This document shows, piece after piece, positions 22,735 through 32,070 of a stretch of DNA of 64,000 bases. The notes under the pieces were generated by a model. The model made no database searches. It was not told the DNA's origin and saw only the letters and a program-made list of their open reading frames with translations. This stretch comes from Gemmatales bacterium (GTDB lineage: Bacteria > Planctomycetota > Planctomycetia > Gemmatales > Gemmataceae), in the NCBI GenBank assembly GCA_026004675.1, contig BPJP01000004.1, positions 62,001 through 126,000 on the forward strand. The letters run 5' to 3'. The position numbers were made by a program, and so were the translations under genes. Each line of letters starts with the position of its first letter. The first letter of the stretch is position 1.

Positions 22735-23552
22735 GACTTCGGCTGGCGCAACTCCCGCGCCCGGTTCGTGGCAGCGACGACCGCATCGATCAAAGCGGCG
22801 CGCAACCCTCCCTTCTCCATGGCGTGGAGTCCGGCAATCGTCGTACCACCGGGACTTGTGACCATATCTTTCAGCTGGCCTGGATGGAGCGAGGTTTCGA
22901 GCACCATTTTCGCGGATCCGAAGACGGTTTGCGCAGCAAGCACGGTCGCGATGTCTCGTGGTAAGCCGACGCGGACACCGCCATCGCTCAAGGCCTCGAT
23001 CACAGCGTAGACGAAGGCCGGCCCGCTGCCGCTGAGTCCCGTGACGGCATCGAGCAGGTTTTCGGGGACGCGAAACGCCCGACCGACGGCGTTGAACAGC
23101 CTGTCTACCAGAGCGATGTCTTGCTCCGTTGCGCTCTCCGAAGGGGCAAAGGCACTGGCACTGGCACCCACCAGACAAGGCGTGTTCGGCATGACGCGGA
23201 CCAGACGGCGTGGCTTTCCCAAGGCATGCTCGATCTGCTTGATCGTGATGCCGGCGGCCACGGAAACGATCAGGTGCCGATCGCTGACGACATCCTGAAT
23301 GCCTTTCAACAACGTCGCCATCGACTGTGGCTTGACAGCCAGCACGAGCAAATCGCTTTGTTCGACCACCTGGCGGTTGTCGTGCGTGGCATGCAAATTG
23401 GTCTGTTCTTCAAAAGCGTGGCGTGCTTCGGGAAGGGGATCGCTGGCAAGGGCGTTTTCTGGAGCGATAAGCCCTGCGTTCAGCCAGCCTTTGGCCAGCG
23501 CTGTCGCCAATTTGCCTGCACCGAGAAAACCACATGAAAAAGGCTGCGCCAT
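22731..23552 (-). CDS. proC: pyrroline-5-carboxylate reductase
   Basis: Last step of proline synthesis: NAD(P)H-dependent reduction of pyrroline-5-carboxylate. The 273-residue product has the Rossmann motif FLGAGKLATALAKGW at residues 9-23, LLVLAVKPQSMATLL, RVMPNTPCLVGASASAF, and the C-terminal signature SPGGTTIAGLHAMEKGGLRAALIDAV. The length is typical. It shares an ATGA overlap with the downstream ATP-grasp gene, so the two are one transcription unit. Confidence 0.94.
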   Translation of the reverse strand: MAQPFSCGFLGAGKLATALAKGWLNAGLIAPENALASDPLPEARHAFEEQTNLHATHDNRQVVEQSDLLVLAVKPQSMATLLKGIQDVVSDRHLIVSVAAGITIKQIEHALGKPRRLVRVMPNTPCLVGASASAFAPSESATEQDIALVDRLFNAVGRAFRVPENLLDAVTGLSGSGPAFVYAVIEALSDGGVRVGLPRDIATVLAAQTVFGSAKMVLETSLHPGQLKDMVTSPGGTTIAGLHAMEKGGLRAALIDAVVAATNRARELRQPKS

Positions 23553-23617
23553 CAGAAACCTCTTATGAACCGGCTAACCAGGCCGAACAACGAAAACCGG
23601 GCGACCCGATCTGGTTC

Positions 23618-24166
23618 TCAACTCGCCGACTTCTTCGCCTCCGAACCGGTAACGCGCACCGGTTTCAGATCGACTACGATTTCCACGCGATGCCGAGTTG
23701 CCGTAACACTGCGGATATAGCGTCGGAGATGGCCGTCTTCTTCGTCGAAGGTGGCCACCGTATAGGTGCGAGGACTATTGGGTTTGGCATCCATTTCCAG
23801 AAATCGTTCGATATAGCCGAACAGCGCCCGCATCGAATGATACTTCAAGTCGCCGCTGATGGGCCGTCCATCGAGCGTCACGGAGACGACATTCCCGCCG
23901 CGGACCTTTACTTCAAAGACTTCGCTTCGCTCCATGATCTTTTTGTAAGTCATATCGTAATCTTTAGGCCCCTTTTCTTCCCAAAGCCGCCTTGCCCGGT
24001 GCAGATCCTCGAGGGTCAGTTGTTGCTTGAGGTTGAAGGCGATCAAAAACCCGGTCAGGGCCACCGAGAGAATGCCTAGCAGAACGAAATACCAGATCCA
24101 GATGCGATTTTTCTTAATCGGCTCGGCGGCGTCCCTGGGCCGTTCATTGGCTTGTTGCTGGTCCAT
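23618..24166 (-). CDS. single-pass membrane protein of unknown function (182 aa)
   Basis: A Gln/Glu-rich cytoplasmic stub precedes one membrane helix (IWIWYFVLLGILSVALTGFLIAF, about residues 23-45). The outer domain starts with LTLEDLHRARRLWEEKGPKDYDMTY and KVRGGNVVSVTLDGRPI, a layout resembling DUF6174-type small domains (W-x4-Y-x-Y and a V-x-V-x-dG strand pair). I cannot assign a function. It lies 65 bp upstream of proC on the same strand and may be co-transcribed with it. Confidence 0.65.
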   Translation of the reverse strand: MDQQQANERPRDAAEPIKKNRIWIWYFVLLGILSVALTGFLIAFNLKQQLTLEDLHRARRLWEEKGPKDYDMTYKKIMERSEVFEVKVRGGNVVSVTLDGRPISGDLKYHSMRALFGYIERFLEMDAKPNSPRTYTVATFDEEDGHLRRYIRSVTATRHRVEIVVDLKPVRVTGSEAKKSAS

Positions 24167-24479
24167 TGTTTCCCGGGGGCAATAGTCTCTTCGTTGTTGC
24201 GATGGCGGTGCGCTGACTGTCGTCGACTGGCTCCAATGAATATTGTCGCCAGGTCGAGCGGCTATTCGGCAACCGGAGCGACTTTCTGTTGATTTTAGCT
24301 TGTTTGTCAGGTGGCGGCACGAAAGCTTGATGAGAAGGCTTGGAGTTGTGCCAATACATGGTCTAAATACACAAAAAACACACCGTTGCCAGGCGGCACC
24401 ATTTGCGATAAAGTGAGGCGCGAATTTGCCTGTATCTGACCTTTGCTCTCATCACGATTCTGCATCAAGGGAAACGCCC
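24167..24479 (+). other. 313-bp divergent intergenic region
   Basis: Lies between the small membrane protein gene (minus) and the kinase fusion gene (plus). It must hold both promoters. No repeat, RNA gene or strong hairpin was recognised; the stretch at 24361-24390 is A-rich. Confidence 0.4.
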
Positions 24480-27035
24480 ATGTCCTGGCCGATGTCGCAA
24501 GATTACAACGAGGCGATTCAGAATCCGGATGTCTGCTTTGCCGATCCGGAGTTGAAAGAGGGGGAGGTCATTACCAATCCCCTGGGTATTCCTATCCCTT
24601 GCTCTGGCAACTTTGCCGATGTCTACGCGATCAAGACACCGACGCGCAAATGGGCCGTCAAATGCTTCACCCGGCAAATTCCTGGGCTGCGCGAACGTTA
24701 TGTGGAGATCAGCAAATATTTGCAGGAGGTAAACCTGCCGTTTATGGTCGATTTTCGCTACCTGGAACAGGGTATCCGCGTCAAGGGGCAGTGGTATCCG
24801 GTGATCAAGATGCACTGGGTCGAAGGCTTGACCCTCAATGACTTTGTGAGCAGACAAGTCGATAAACCGCAGGTGATGCGGACGCTGGCGCAATTGTGGA
24901 TCAGGCTGGCCGAGAAGTTGCGGGAAGCGGACGTGGCTCATTGCGATTTGCAGCACGGCAATGTCATGCTTGTGCCCAACAACAAGAAGCTGCTTATCCG
25001 CCTGGTCGATTACGACGGCACGTGCGTTCCGGCTCTTGAATTGTTGAAGTCGATTGAAGTGGGGCACCCGAATTACCAGCATCCGCAACGGCTGCGTGAA
25101 GGGACGTACAACCTGAGGGTGGATCGGTTTTCGCATTTGGTGATTTACACGGCGTTTCAGGCGTTGGCGGTCGGCGGCAAAGCGTTGTGGGAGAAGTATG
25201 AAGACCCGGACAGTTTGCTGTTTCGACGGAAGGATTTTGAAGCGCCGGGTCAATCACCGATTTTTGCGGATTTAAAGCGGCTGGGAGACCGGCAAGTCGC
25301 ACACATGGCGGAGGTGATTGCCGAGTCGGCGCAGCGGCCGATTGATCAGGTACCGCCGTTGGAAGAGGTGATCAGTCCGGTCGGACAAACCAAAGTGCCA
25401 GTTGGAGTAAAGACGGACAACCCGTTTGCCTCGCTGCGCCCAGTTCCCGTATCGAAAGGCCGGCGAAAACAACGATCGCTCGCACAATTGATTGGCGTCA
25501 TCACGATAGTGTTCATTGGTATCGTCGGTTGCGCGATTTGGCTGGGACAAAGAGGTGGTGAAAGTGTCGATGAGCGAAAGGTTGTGCAGAAAGATGCAGG
25601 AAGCGTTCGCAAAACGGCGGAGGCAAAACCCAAGACCGACGGCCAGTCGAAGACCGTCGATGTCACGGATCAAACGAAGACGAAAACGACAGACACGGAG
25701 CCTAAGCCAGACGGCAAACCCAAGCCGGTCGACGAAAGACCGCCGCTTGCCGTCGCCCCCTTTGATGCGGCCAAGGCAAAAGAACTGCAGGAACGCTGGG
25801 CGAAGTATCTTGGCGTACCGGTGGAAATCGAGAATTCCATTGGCATGAAGTTACGATTGATTCCGCCAGGAAGGTTTGTCATGGGCACGACAGACAATAC
25901 CAGTCCTGATGAGCTTCCTCACGAGGTTGTCTTGACGCGACATCTCTACATGGGTGTCTTCGAAGTTACACAAGCGCAATACGAAAAGGTGATGAAGACC
26001 AACCCAAGCTATTTTTCGCCGAAGGGTGAAGGAAGCAGCAGAGTAGATGGTTTTGATACGCGCACGTTTCCGGTGGAGAGGGTAAGTTGGAATGACGCCA
26101 ACGAGTTCTGCAAGAAACTATCGGCACTGGTGGATGAAAAGAAAGAAGGACGAATCTATCGACTGCCAACGGAAGCGGAGTGGGAATACGCTTGCCGGGC
26201 CGGAACGATCACACGATATAATGTTGGTGACACGCTTACTCCAAAGCAGGCGAACTACGCTTCGACAGGCCTACTACGCACCACAACCGTCGGCTCGTAT
26301 GCTGCGAATGGATTTGCCCTCTGCGATATGCACGGTAATGTTTGGGAATGGTGTGCGGATTGGTACGGAGCCCAATACTATGCCGAAAGCCCAAAGGAAG
26401 ATCCCAAAGGTCCGGAAAGTGGCAACTATCGCGTTCTTCGCGGCGGCTGCTGGTTCAACAAAGATGAGAACTGCCGGTCCGCCGATCGCACCTGGAACGT
26501 GCCCGTCGGCCGCGACTACTACGGCGGCTTTCGCGTGGTGTGTCTTACGACAGCGAAAACTAAGGGGCGAAGTGCTTATCGAGAAGCAGAACGCACAAGA
26601 ATTCAATATCTTTCCGACATGCAAGAATTTGACGTGAAAGTATATCGTCGTTTGGGTAAGAAGGGCAACACTGGTTGGGGACCACGAATTACCGTCAACG
26701 GTGTTGTATCGCCGAACGGGATCTCGCTCCACGCGCTGTCAAACGACTTTTCTTCAGTCAAATACAACCTTCCAACTCGGGCGCGTAAGTTTTTGGCGTC
26801 CGTCGCTCTTAATGATTCGGCGGTGCCTCCCTGCCCAACTCCCCTTACGTTCCTCGTTTTTGGCGATCGGAAACTTCTCTGGAAGTCACATCCGATTCAA
26901 CGCGCAGGGAAGGCTCAGGAATGTGTCGTCGATATAAAGGGTGTTAAAGTCTTGGAATTGCGCGTCGATTGTCCCGGGCCGTTTATCAACGCACAAGCCG
27001 TATGGATTGAGCCGCGCGTCGAAATTGACGATTGA
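24480..27035 (+). CDS. atypical protein kinase fused to FGE-like (SUMF1) and NPCBM domains
   Basis: About 851 residues from the ATG at 24480 (MSWPMSQDYNEAIQNPD), which has AAGGGA upstream. Residues 30-300 form a kinase-like domain: SGNFADVYAIK glycine loop, KWAVKCF ATP lysine, HCDLQHGN catalytic loop and VDYDG in place of DFG. All key residues are present, so activity is possible. One membrane helix follows (LIGVITIVFIGIVGCAIWL), then a charged linker, then an FGE/SUMF1 domain (MKLRLIPPGRFVMG, YEVTQ-type FEVTQAQYEKVM, EWEYACRAG, GNVWEWCADWYG, LRGGCW). The last 130 residues are an NPCBM carbohydrate-binding-like domain. FGE domains in such fusions usually bind rather than oxidise. Confidence 0.87.
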   Translation: MSWPMSQDYNEAIQNPDVCFADPELKEGEVITNPLGIPIPCSGNFADVYAIKTPTRKWAVKCFTRQIPGLRERYVEISKYLQEVNLPFMVDFRYLEQGIRVKGQWYPVIKMHWVEGLTLNDFVSRQVDKPQVMRTLAQLWIRLAEKLREADVAHCDLQHGNVMLVPNNKKLLIRLVDYDGTCVPALELLKSIEVGHPNYQHPQRLREGTYNLRVDRFSHLVIYTAFQALAVGGKALWEKYEDPDSLLFRRKDFEAPGQSPIFADLKRLGDRQVAHMAEVIAESAQRPIDQVPPLEEVISPVGQTKVPVGVKTDNPFASLRPVPVSKGRRKQRSLAQLIGVITIVFIGIVGCAIWLGQRGGESVDERKVVQKDAGSVRKTAEAKPKTDGQSKTVDVTDQTKTKTTDTEPKPDGKPKPVDERPPLAVAPFDAAKAKELQERWAKYLGVPVEIENSIGMKLRLIPPGRFVMGTTDNTSPDELPHEVVLTRHLYMGVFEVTQAQYEKVMKTNPSYFSPKGEGSSRVDGFDTRTFPVERVSWNDANEFCKKLSALVDEKKEGRIYRLPTEAEWEYACRAGTITRYNVGDTLTPKQANYASTGLLRTTTVGSYAANGFALCDMHGNVWEWCADWYGAQYYAESPKEDPKGPESGNYRVLRGGCWFNKDENCRSADRTWNVPVGRDYYGGFRVVCLTTAKTKGRSAYREAERTRIQYLSDMQEFDVKVYRRLGKKGNTGWGPRITVNGVVSPNGISLHALSNDFSSVKYNLPTRARKFLASVALNDSAVPPCPTPLTFLVFGDRKLLWKSHPIQRAGKAQECVVDIKGVKVLELRVDCPGPFINAQAVWIEPRVEIDD

Positions 27036-27041
27036 TCACGC

Positions 27042-29579
27042 TTAACCCGAGGCAGTTCCGGCTTCGGCTGGTTGGGTCAGAGGGACGCCGGCGGGCGGAT
27101 CAGGTTTGAAACCTGGTTGCCGGTGTTTGATCCGTCGAGATTTCGGTTTGTGCCGCAAGAAGCAAAAGAGACCAACGGCGAGCGCCAGCCCGGCCCCATA
27201 AGATGCCCAAGCCCATGGTCGGCGAATGACTGGCCGATAACGGAATTCGATGCTGTCGGCACCGGGCGGAACCTCGACGCCTCGCATGACGCAGTTGACG
27301 GGATAGACCGTCAGCGGCTGGCCGGCCGCACTCGCCTCCCACCCCGGATAGTGCAACTCATTGATGACCAGGAAACGTTTTTCCTTGGCCGGCGCGAGTG
27401 AGATTAGCAGCCGATCACCGAAGTCGTGCAGCACCGGCTCGCCGTCGGCGAGGAAGCGGGCGGGGGCACCAATCCCTTCGACGATGGAAGCTTCGCGGAC
27501 GTCGAAAGGAGCTTGCCTTTCAAGGAGTTTTCTGGCAGCGTCTCGAGGCGAGTCGGCAGGGACGATCGCACGGGCGAAAAAGACCCTCGGCACAACGGGG
27601 AAGGGGTTCTGCCAATAGCGTAATGTGGCAAGGGGCCGGTCATCATTGCCGTTCAAGTACAGATCACGGGGAACGTCGATGGCGAATTTGACGTTGACGA
27701 GGGCGAGCAGGCGCCACGGCAGGCTATGTCGTTCACTGAAGCTGATTGTGCGAAGGCTGATGGCATTGCCCCACGGCAGAAGGCGGAGGCGTTTGGGGAC
27801 GCCGATGCCATAGTAGCCGCCGATGGCCCGCAGCCGCCAAAATGCTGGAACATGGCCGTCGACAAAACCGCCGGCGACCGCCGGATCGCCCAGCAGCACA
27901 CAGCGGAAACGATCGTTTTGCAAGAGGTGGTGGAGTTGTTGCACCTGGTCTTCGCTGGGCAAGCGCAGCCCGCCGGCCGGGGCGGCGTACTGGTCTCCCA
28001 AATAAAATGGCCTTTGGGCCTTCTGGACATGTTCGCCATTGATCCGGAATTCCGCGTCGGCAAGCGTCTGCCAGACGAGAAAGAAGCAAATCGCCGCATA
28101 GGCGGTGCACTTCACCGGTCGATTGGGGACGAGGAAAACCAGTGCAGCGAAAAGCAGCGCGAATAGAACCAGGAAAACAATCCGCAGCACGGAGGCGTCG
28201 CGAAGGAACAAGGGAGGTTGGCGCTGGATCAGGGTAACGCTGTCGCCGCCCAGGTCGGCCACCGCTTCCGCGCCAACATACAACCCAGCCGCCAATGCGA
28301 TTCCCACAACAAGGCAGCCGACGCGGCTGGTTATCGTCAGTTCGCTCCAGCCAGCCGGCAGCCTGTCCTCCAAAACCAACGCCACTAGTGTCACCATCGG
28401 CAACAGTGCCACTAGCAGAATGCGGGCATGCGTGAAATCCATCTTCAAAAAGAGGAGGAACAGCACGTATTGCACAGGCTTGACGAGAGCTGCGAGGACT
28501 GTCAGCACAAAAAACCACCAAAAAAAGCAGCAGTCTTTCTCCGCTGAATAAAGCCACATAGCGAATCGGCGGCGGTACCAAATCGCGCCGGTCAGAACCA
28601 GGATCGGCACCAACGTCGACGTGTACAGCAAGAAACCTTCTGTCAAGTTGATGCAACTTCCGATTTTGACGCTGTCAGAGGGGCACCGGCCAAAGATCGT
28701 ATCATCGAACCAGCGGAGAATGTGAATCGGCCGAATGTTCTGGTTCTGGTACAGGACATCGAAATTCTTCAGATCGCTGTTTTCGATCACCCGCTCATAT
28801 TGTCCCATCGCCGAGGCGATACTGTAGATTCTCGGCCAGGACGGAATCAGTGCGGAAATTCCCGCGACGGCCAGCAGCATGATGGGGAACAACCTGCGGC
28901 AGGACAGGGATCGATAGAGGGCGAAAGTTGCGGTGAATAGCAGCGCATAGGCGGCCGTCTGCAAGAACATGAATTGCAAAAGCAGAAACAAAAGCACGGT
29001 GAAATAGAGATAACCCCAGGCCGGGTGCCAGCGCGTGCAGCGGACAACGCCCAGCGCCAAGAGTGGAACCCAGATGAAAACCGCAAAGCTCATATCGTTC
29101 TGGCTGACTTTCAGAAGAGTCAGCGCCGAAAACTGATAAAGGATAGCGGCGATCAAGGAAGGAAGCGGTTGGCAATAGAGCCGCACGAAACCGTAAACTG
29201 CCACTCCCGCTCCCGCCAGCAGGATCAGCGAAATCCAACCCGCCGTCTGGTACAAATGTTCTTTGCCAATCCATGCTGTGACGAACGTCAGCAGATTGGG
29301 GAAAGTGTAGGGCATGACGAACGTGTCGAAGCCCATCATCTCGAAGGGATTCCAAGCGGCGATCTGGCCCTTTTCGATGCCATCGACGTGAAACTTGAGG
29401 ATTTTAAGGTGGCTGTTAAGTCGGTCGGGGTTGCCGATGTAGATCGACTGGCCGAGGACGTGGCTGCGAAATAACGCCAAAGCGAGGAATACGAGCAGGC
29501 CGGCGGCGGTCAGGTCGACGCCCAGACCGCCAGGCCGGCATCGTTTCGGCAACGTCTCCTTGACACAGTTCGTTGACAT
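27042..29579 (-). CDS. YfhO-like polytopic membrane protein
   Basis: An 845-residue protein from the ATG at 29579 (MSTNCVKETLPKR). It has about a dozen membrane segments in the first 550 residues, an early periplasmic loop with NPDRLNSHLKI and AAWNPFEMMGFDTFVMP, and a soluble C-terminal domain ending in one more helix. The plan and the tail (FLVINELHYPGWEASAAGQPL, VPPGADSIEFRYRP) match the YfhO family, which is related to GT-C glycosyltransferases and linked to surface glycan or teichoic-acid glycosylation in Firmicutes. The acceptor here is unknown. It ends 6 bp from the convergent kinase fusion gene. Confidence 0.83.
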   Translation of the reverse strand: MSTNCVKETLPKRCRPGGLGVDLTAAGLLVFLALALFRSHVLGQSIYIGNPDRLNSHLKILKFHVDGIEKGQIAAWNPFEMMGFDTFVMPYTFPNLLTFVTAWIGKEHLYQTAGWISLILLAGAGVAVYGFVRLYCQPLPSLIAAILYQFSALTLLKVSQNDMSFAVFIWVPLLALGVVRCTRWHPAWGYLYFTVLLFLLLQFMFLQTAAYALLFTATFALYRSLSCRRLFPIMLLAVAGISALIPSWPRIYSIASAMGQYERVIENSDLKNFDVLYQNQNIRPIHILRWFDDTIFGRCPSDSVKIGSCINLTEGFLLYTSTLVPILVLTGAIWYRRRFAMWLYSAEKDCCFFWWFFVLTVLAALVKPVQYVLFLLFLKMDFTHARILLVALLPMVTLVALVLEDRLPAGWSELTITSRVGCLVVGIALAAGLYVGAEAVADLGGDSVTLIQRQPPLFLRDASVLRIVFLVLFALLFAALVFLVPNRPVKCTAYAAICFFLVWQTLADAEFRINGEHVQKAQRPFYLGDQYAAPAGGLRLPSEDQVQQLHHLLQNDRFRCVLLGDPAVAGGFVDGHVPAFWRLRAIGGYYGIGVPKRLRLLPWGNAISLRTISFSERHSLPWRLLALVNVKFAIDVPRDLYLNGNDDRPLATLRYWQNPFPVVPRVFFARAIVPADSPRDAARKLLERQAPFDVREASIVEGIGAPARFLADGEPVLHDFGDRLLISLAPAKEKRFLVINELHYPGWEASAAGQPLTVYPVNCVMRGVEVPPGADSIEFRYRPVIRRPWAWASYGAGLALAVGLFCFLRHKPKSRRIKHRQPGFKPDPPAGVPLTQPAEAGTASG

Positions 29580-29634
29580 CACCAGAACACCTGGCAGGCG
29601 GCGTCCGCGGCACAAGCGCGGATGCCTCGGTCGT

Positions 29635-30954
29635 TTATTTCGCCGGCAGACGCACGTTTGCCACCAGGGCCAGATCGCGCGAGCCGAGCTTCTCCGCCTG
29701 TTTGTGCGACATCGTGAATGTCACCGCCAACTGATGACCGTCATGGGCCACGAGGAAAAAGTTCTGCAACACCTTCAGTCCGTCCAGTTGCCCGGTCGCG
29801 GTCAGGCGGTAAAGCCAATAGTCTTTTTCGATGCTCGGAAGTTCTCCTTCCTGGATGACTTGTTCCTGGAGCCAGCCGGGGGATTGCCTCGTCATGCGAG
29901 CGAAGGTCTCCGGCGACATGTGTTTGCCGTCGGCGCTTTTTTCCAACGGGACAATGGTCGCCTGGGCGATGAATTCGCCGCGATCGAGCAGGCGCAGCAC
30001 GACGCGTTCGTCGCGCGGACCGACGACGTGCCAGTTGCGGTCGTGGAGAAATTCGAAACGTCCGCGGTCGTCGCGAAATTCAAGTTGCGTCAAGACGGGG
30101 GAGACATCGAATCCGGCAGGGACGGAGACGAGGGCTTCCTCGGCGAGTTCATCAGGCTCGGCAATGGGGAGACGAGTCAGCAAGTAGGTCGAAGTCAAAG
30201 TCATGGCCGGGCTGACCGGACCCCGATCGCGCTTGTCTTGCTGTTTCCAGTGAATGGAGACAAGTGCCTGGCGTTTGCGGTCGAAGACGCAGGCGGCATC
30301 GACTTTGATTTCGACCCAGGCGCCGAATTCGATGCCGCTGGCGGTGCCCGTGACGCGGAAATGGGCCTCGTCGCCGGTGACTTTTTCCAGTCGGCCCGAC
30401 AGGTTGTGTTCGGTCAACCCCTCGAAATGGGCGAGAATCTGGGCGGTGCCGTTATCGACTTTCCAGGTGTCGTTGACTTTGACGCTCCGCTGAGGCAACA
30501 GGCCAAGGACGGCCTGCGAGTCGAGGTGGCCACTGGTCAATTCCAGTTCTTCCCGTGTCAGAGCGCCAGCCGGAGAATAGACGAGGTATTCGTCGTTTGG
30601 ACGTTGGACGACGATCAGGTTTCGGCTGCTACGCAGTTTGCGATCGAAGGAATTGTTGCCCGCGGTGATCTTGGCCAGGGCCTCCCGGTAAACCCGTGCC
30701 GACTTGACAGGGACGCTATCAGCATGAGCGAGGACTTTTTCGACGTAGCCGTGTTTGGCTTCGGCCCGCAAGGGCATGGTCGTTTCCTTGCCGTCGTGAT
30801 CGAGGCTGAAGCTGCCATTCAGGTTCATCTGTACGCGAACCTGAAAGCAGCGGCCATCTTTTGGCTGTTCGCGGAGGTCGTAGGTTTCGGGCAGGGCTGA
30901 AGCCGCAAAAAGCAGCCAGGCACCCAGACTTGCCCAATTTTTCCATAATGCCAT
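29635..30954 (-). CDS. secreted protein of unknown function (439 aa)
   Basis: A signal peptide (MALWKNWASLGAWLLFAASALP) is followed by a soluble, strand-rich protein. Residues 25-280 alternate short strands (CFQVRVQMNLNGSFSLD, VNDTWKVDNGTAQILAHFEG), a pattern of periplasmic lipid- or ligand-binding barrels. The C-terminal part (RFEFLHDRNWHVVGPRDERVVLRLL) resembles the stress-type 'F.....W' lipocalin-like fold but has no clear motif. The ribosome site GGGAGTGG precedes the ATG. It lies 55 bp upstream of the YfhO-like gene on the same strand and is probably in its operon. Confidence 0.65.
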   Translation of the reverse strand: MALWKNWASLGAWLLFAASALPETYDLREQPKDGRCFQVRVQMNLNGSFSLDHDGKETTMPLRAEAKHGYVEKVLAHADSVPVKSARVYREALAKITAGNNSFDRKLRSSRNLIVVQRPNDEYLVYSPAGALTREELELTSGHLDSQAVLGLLPQRSVKVNDTWKVDNGTAQILAHFEGLTEHNLSGRLEKVTGDEAHFRVTGTASGIEFGAWVEIKVDAACVFDRKRQALVSIHWKQQDKRDRGPVSPAMTLTSTYLLTRLPIAEPDELAEEALVSVPAGFDVSPVLTQLEFRDDRGRFEFLHDRNWHVVGPRDERVVLRLLDRGEFIAQATIVPLEKSADGKHMSPETFARMTRQSPGWLQEQVIQEGELPSIEKDYWLYRLTATGQLDGLKVLQNFFLVAHDGHQLAVTFTMSHKQAEKLGSRDLALVANVRLPAK

Positions 30955-31369
30955 CTTTCCACTCCCTCAAGGAAAATGAGCCGCACCAGCGGAGGCTGGA
31001 CCTTAATGAGGAAGGCGAAACAGGTCAAGCGGAGCGTAGGGAGTCCAGCGAGTCCATTAAAATCTTGCGGGTACCAAGCGCGAACCAGGAAAGGCGAACG
31101 GTGACCGTTTCTGGTTACTCCTATTCGGAAAAAATCGAGGGTCTGGCCGAAAGAAAATCGGCTTACCAAGAGATAGATGCCGGATCGGAGCAAGTTTTGC
31201 ACACACTTTCACAATATTTAGCGGAGCCTGCTCACATTATTTAGATTCTCCTAATGACCGTCAACTAACGGTGATTTTACTGAGCGTCAAAATGTCAGCG
31301 CGACGAGCGGACCGTCAACAAACGGTGATTATAGCGAGCGTCGCGGCGTCAGTGCGACGAGAGAGGACA
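30955..31369 (+). other. 415-bp intergenic region with repeat locus B
   Basis: Separates two minus-strand genes. It holds the promoter side of the secreted-protein gene and, at 31257-31360, two 54-bp hairpin repeat units. No gene was found. Confidence 0.5.
31257..31360. repeat. hairpin repeat locus B, two units of 54 bp
   Basis: The core ACCGTCAACTAACGGT lies at 31257-31272 and ACCGTCAACAAACGGT at 31311-31326, exactly 54 bases apart. Each is followed by the second element, a GAGCGTC...GCGCGACGAG-type arm pair (the first unit with a changed middle, AAAATGTCAGC; the second GTCGCGGCGTCAGTGCGAC). Same unit as at 13.9 and 54.9 kb. Confidence 0.88.
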
Positions 31370-32029
31370 TCAGCCCTCTTGTTTCCACATGCGGAAGCCA
31401 CCGACAAAGGCGTTAGCATTGGCACCGAGGCGGGCGCCTTCGGGCAGCGTTTTGAGTTTCTTGGCGTTGCCTCCTCCTAGGACGACGTAGTCGGCGACCA
31501 ATGCCGCTTTGAGGCGAGCGACGACGTCGTCAACAGCCTGGAGCCATTTCTTTTTGCCCAACCGTTTCAAGCCTCGCGCCCCGACATAATCTTCGAAGGT
31601 TCGACCTTTGCGATAAGGCAGATGAGCCAGTTCCATTGGAGCTATGACGCCGTCGATAATGAGGGTCGAGCCAAGCCCGGTACCAAGTCCGAGAAACAGC
31701 ATCCTGCCTCCTTCGTAACTGCCCAGGGCCTGCATGGCGGCGTCGTTGATGACTTTGACCGGTTTGCCGAAGGCCGCTTCGAAGTCGAAACTGACCCAAC
31801 CAGGACCGAGGTTTTTCGGCTCGGAAAGGGGTTTGCCATGAACCACCGGCCCGGGATAGCCGATAGAGACGACATCGTATTCCCAGTCGCCGGCGAGCGA
31901 TTTGACTTTTTCGACCATTTGGTGTGCGGTCAACTCCGGGCCGGAAGGAGTTTTGCGGATTTCATCCTGGCCTGAGCGGCGGATTTTGATGTTCGTTCCA
32001 CCAACGTCGACAACGAGAATCTTCATCAT
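31370..32029 (-). CDS. ROK-family sugar kinase, polyphosphate-glucokinase-like
   Basis: A 219-residue ASKHA kinase. Phosphate-1 motif VVDVGGTNIKIRRSG starts at residue 6, VSIGYPGPVVHG follows, then the ROK-type NDAAMQALG with the catalytic Asp, and LFLGLGTGLGSTLIIDG as phosphate-2. LAHLPYRKGRTFEDYVGARG resembles the region of polyphosphate glucokinases rather than ATP-specific glucokinases, and the short length fits that group. The donor cannot be fixed from sequence alone. GGAGAAGTC precedes the double ATG. Confidence 0.78.
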   Translation of the reverse strand: MMKILVVDVGGTNIKIRRSGQDEIRKTPSGPELTAHQMVEKVKSLAGDWEYDVVSIGYPGPVVHGKPLSEPKNLGPGWVSFDFEAAFGKPVKVINDAAMQALGSYEGGRMLFLGLGTGLGSTLIIDGVIAPMELAHLPYRKGRTFEDYVGARGLKRLGKKKWLQAVDDVVARLKAALVADYVVLGGGNAKKLKTLPEGARLGANANAFVGGFRMWKQEG

Positions 32030-32070
32030 GACTTCTCCGAATCATCCGAAAATGGGGGTGCGAGGGATTG

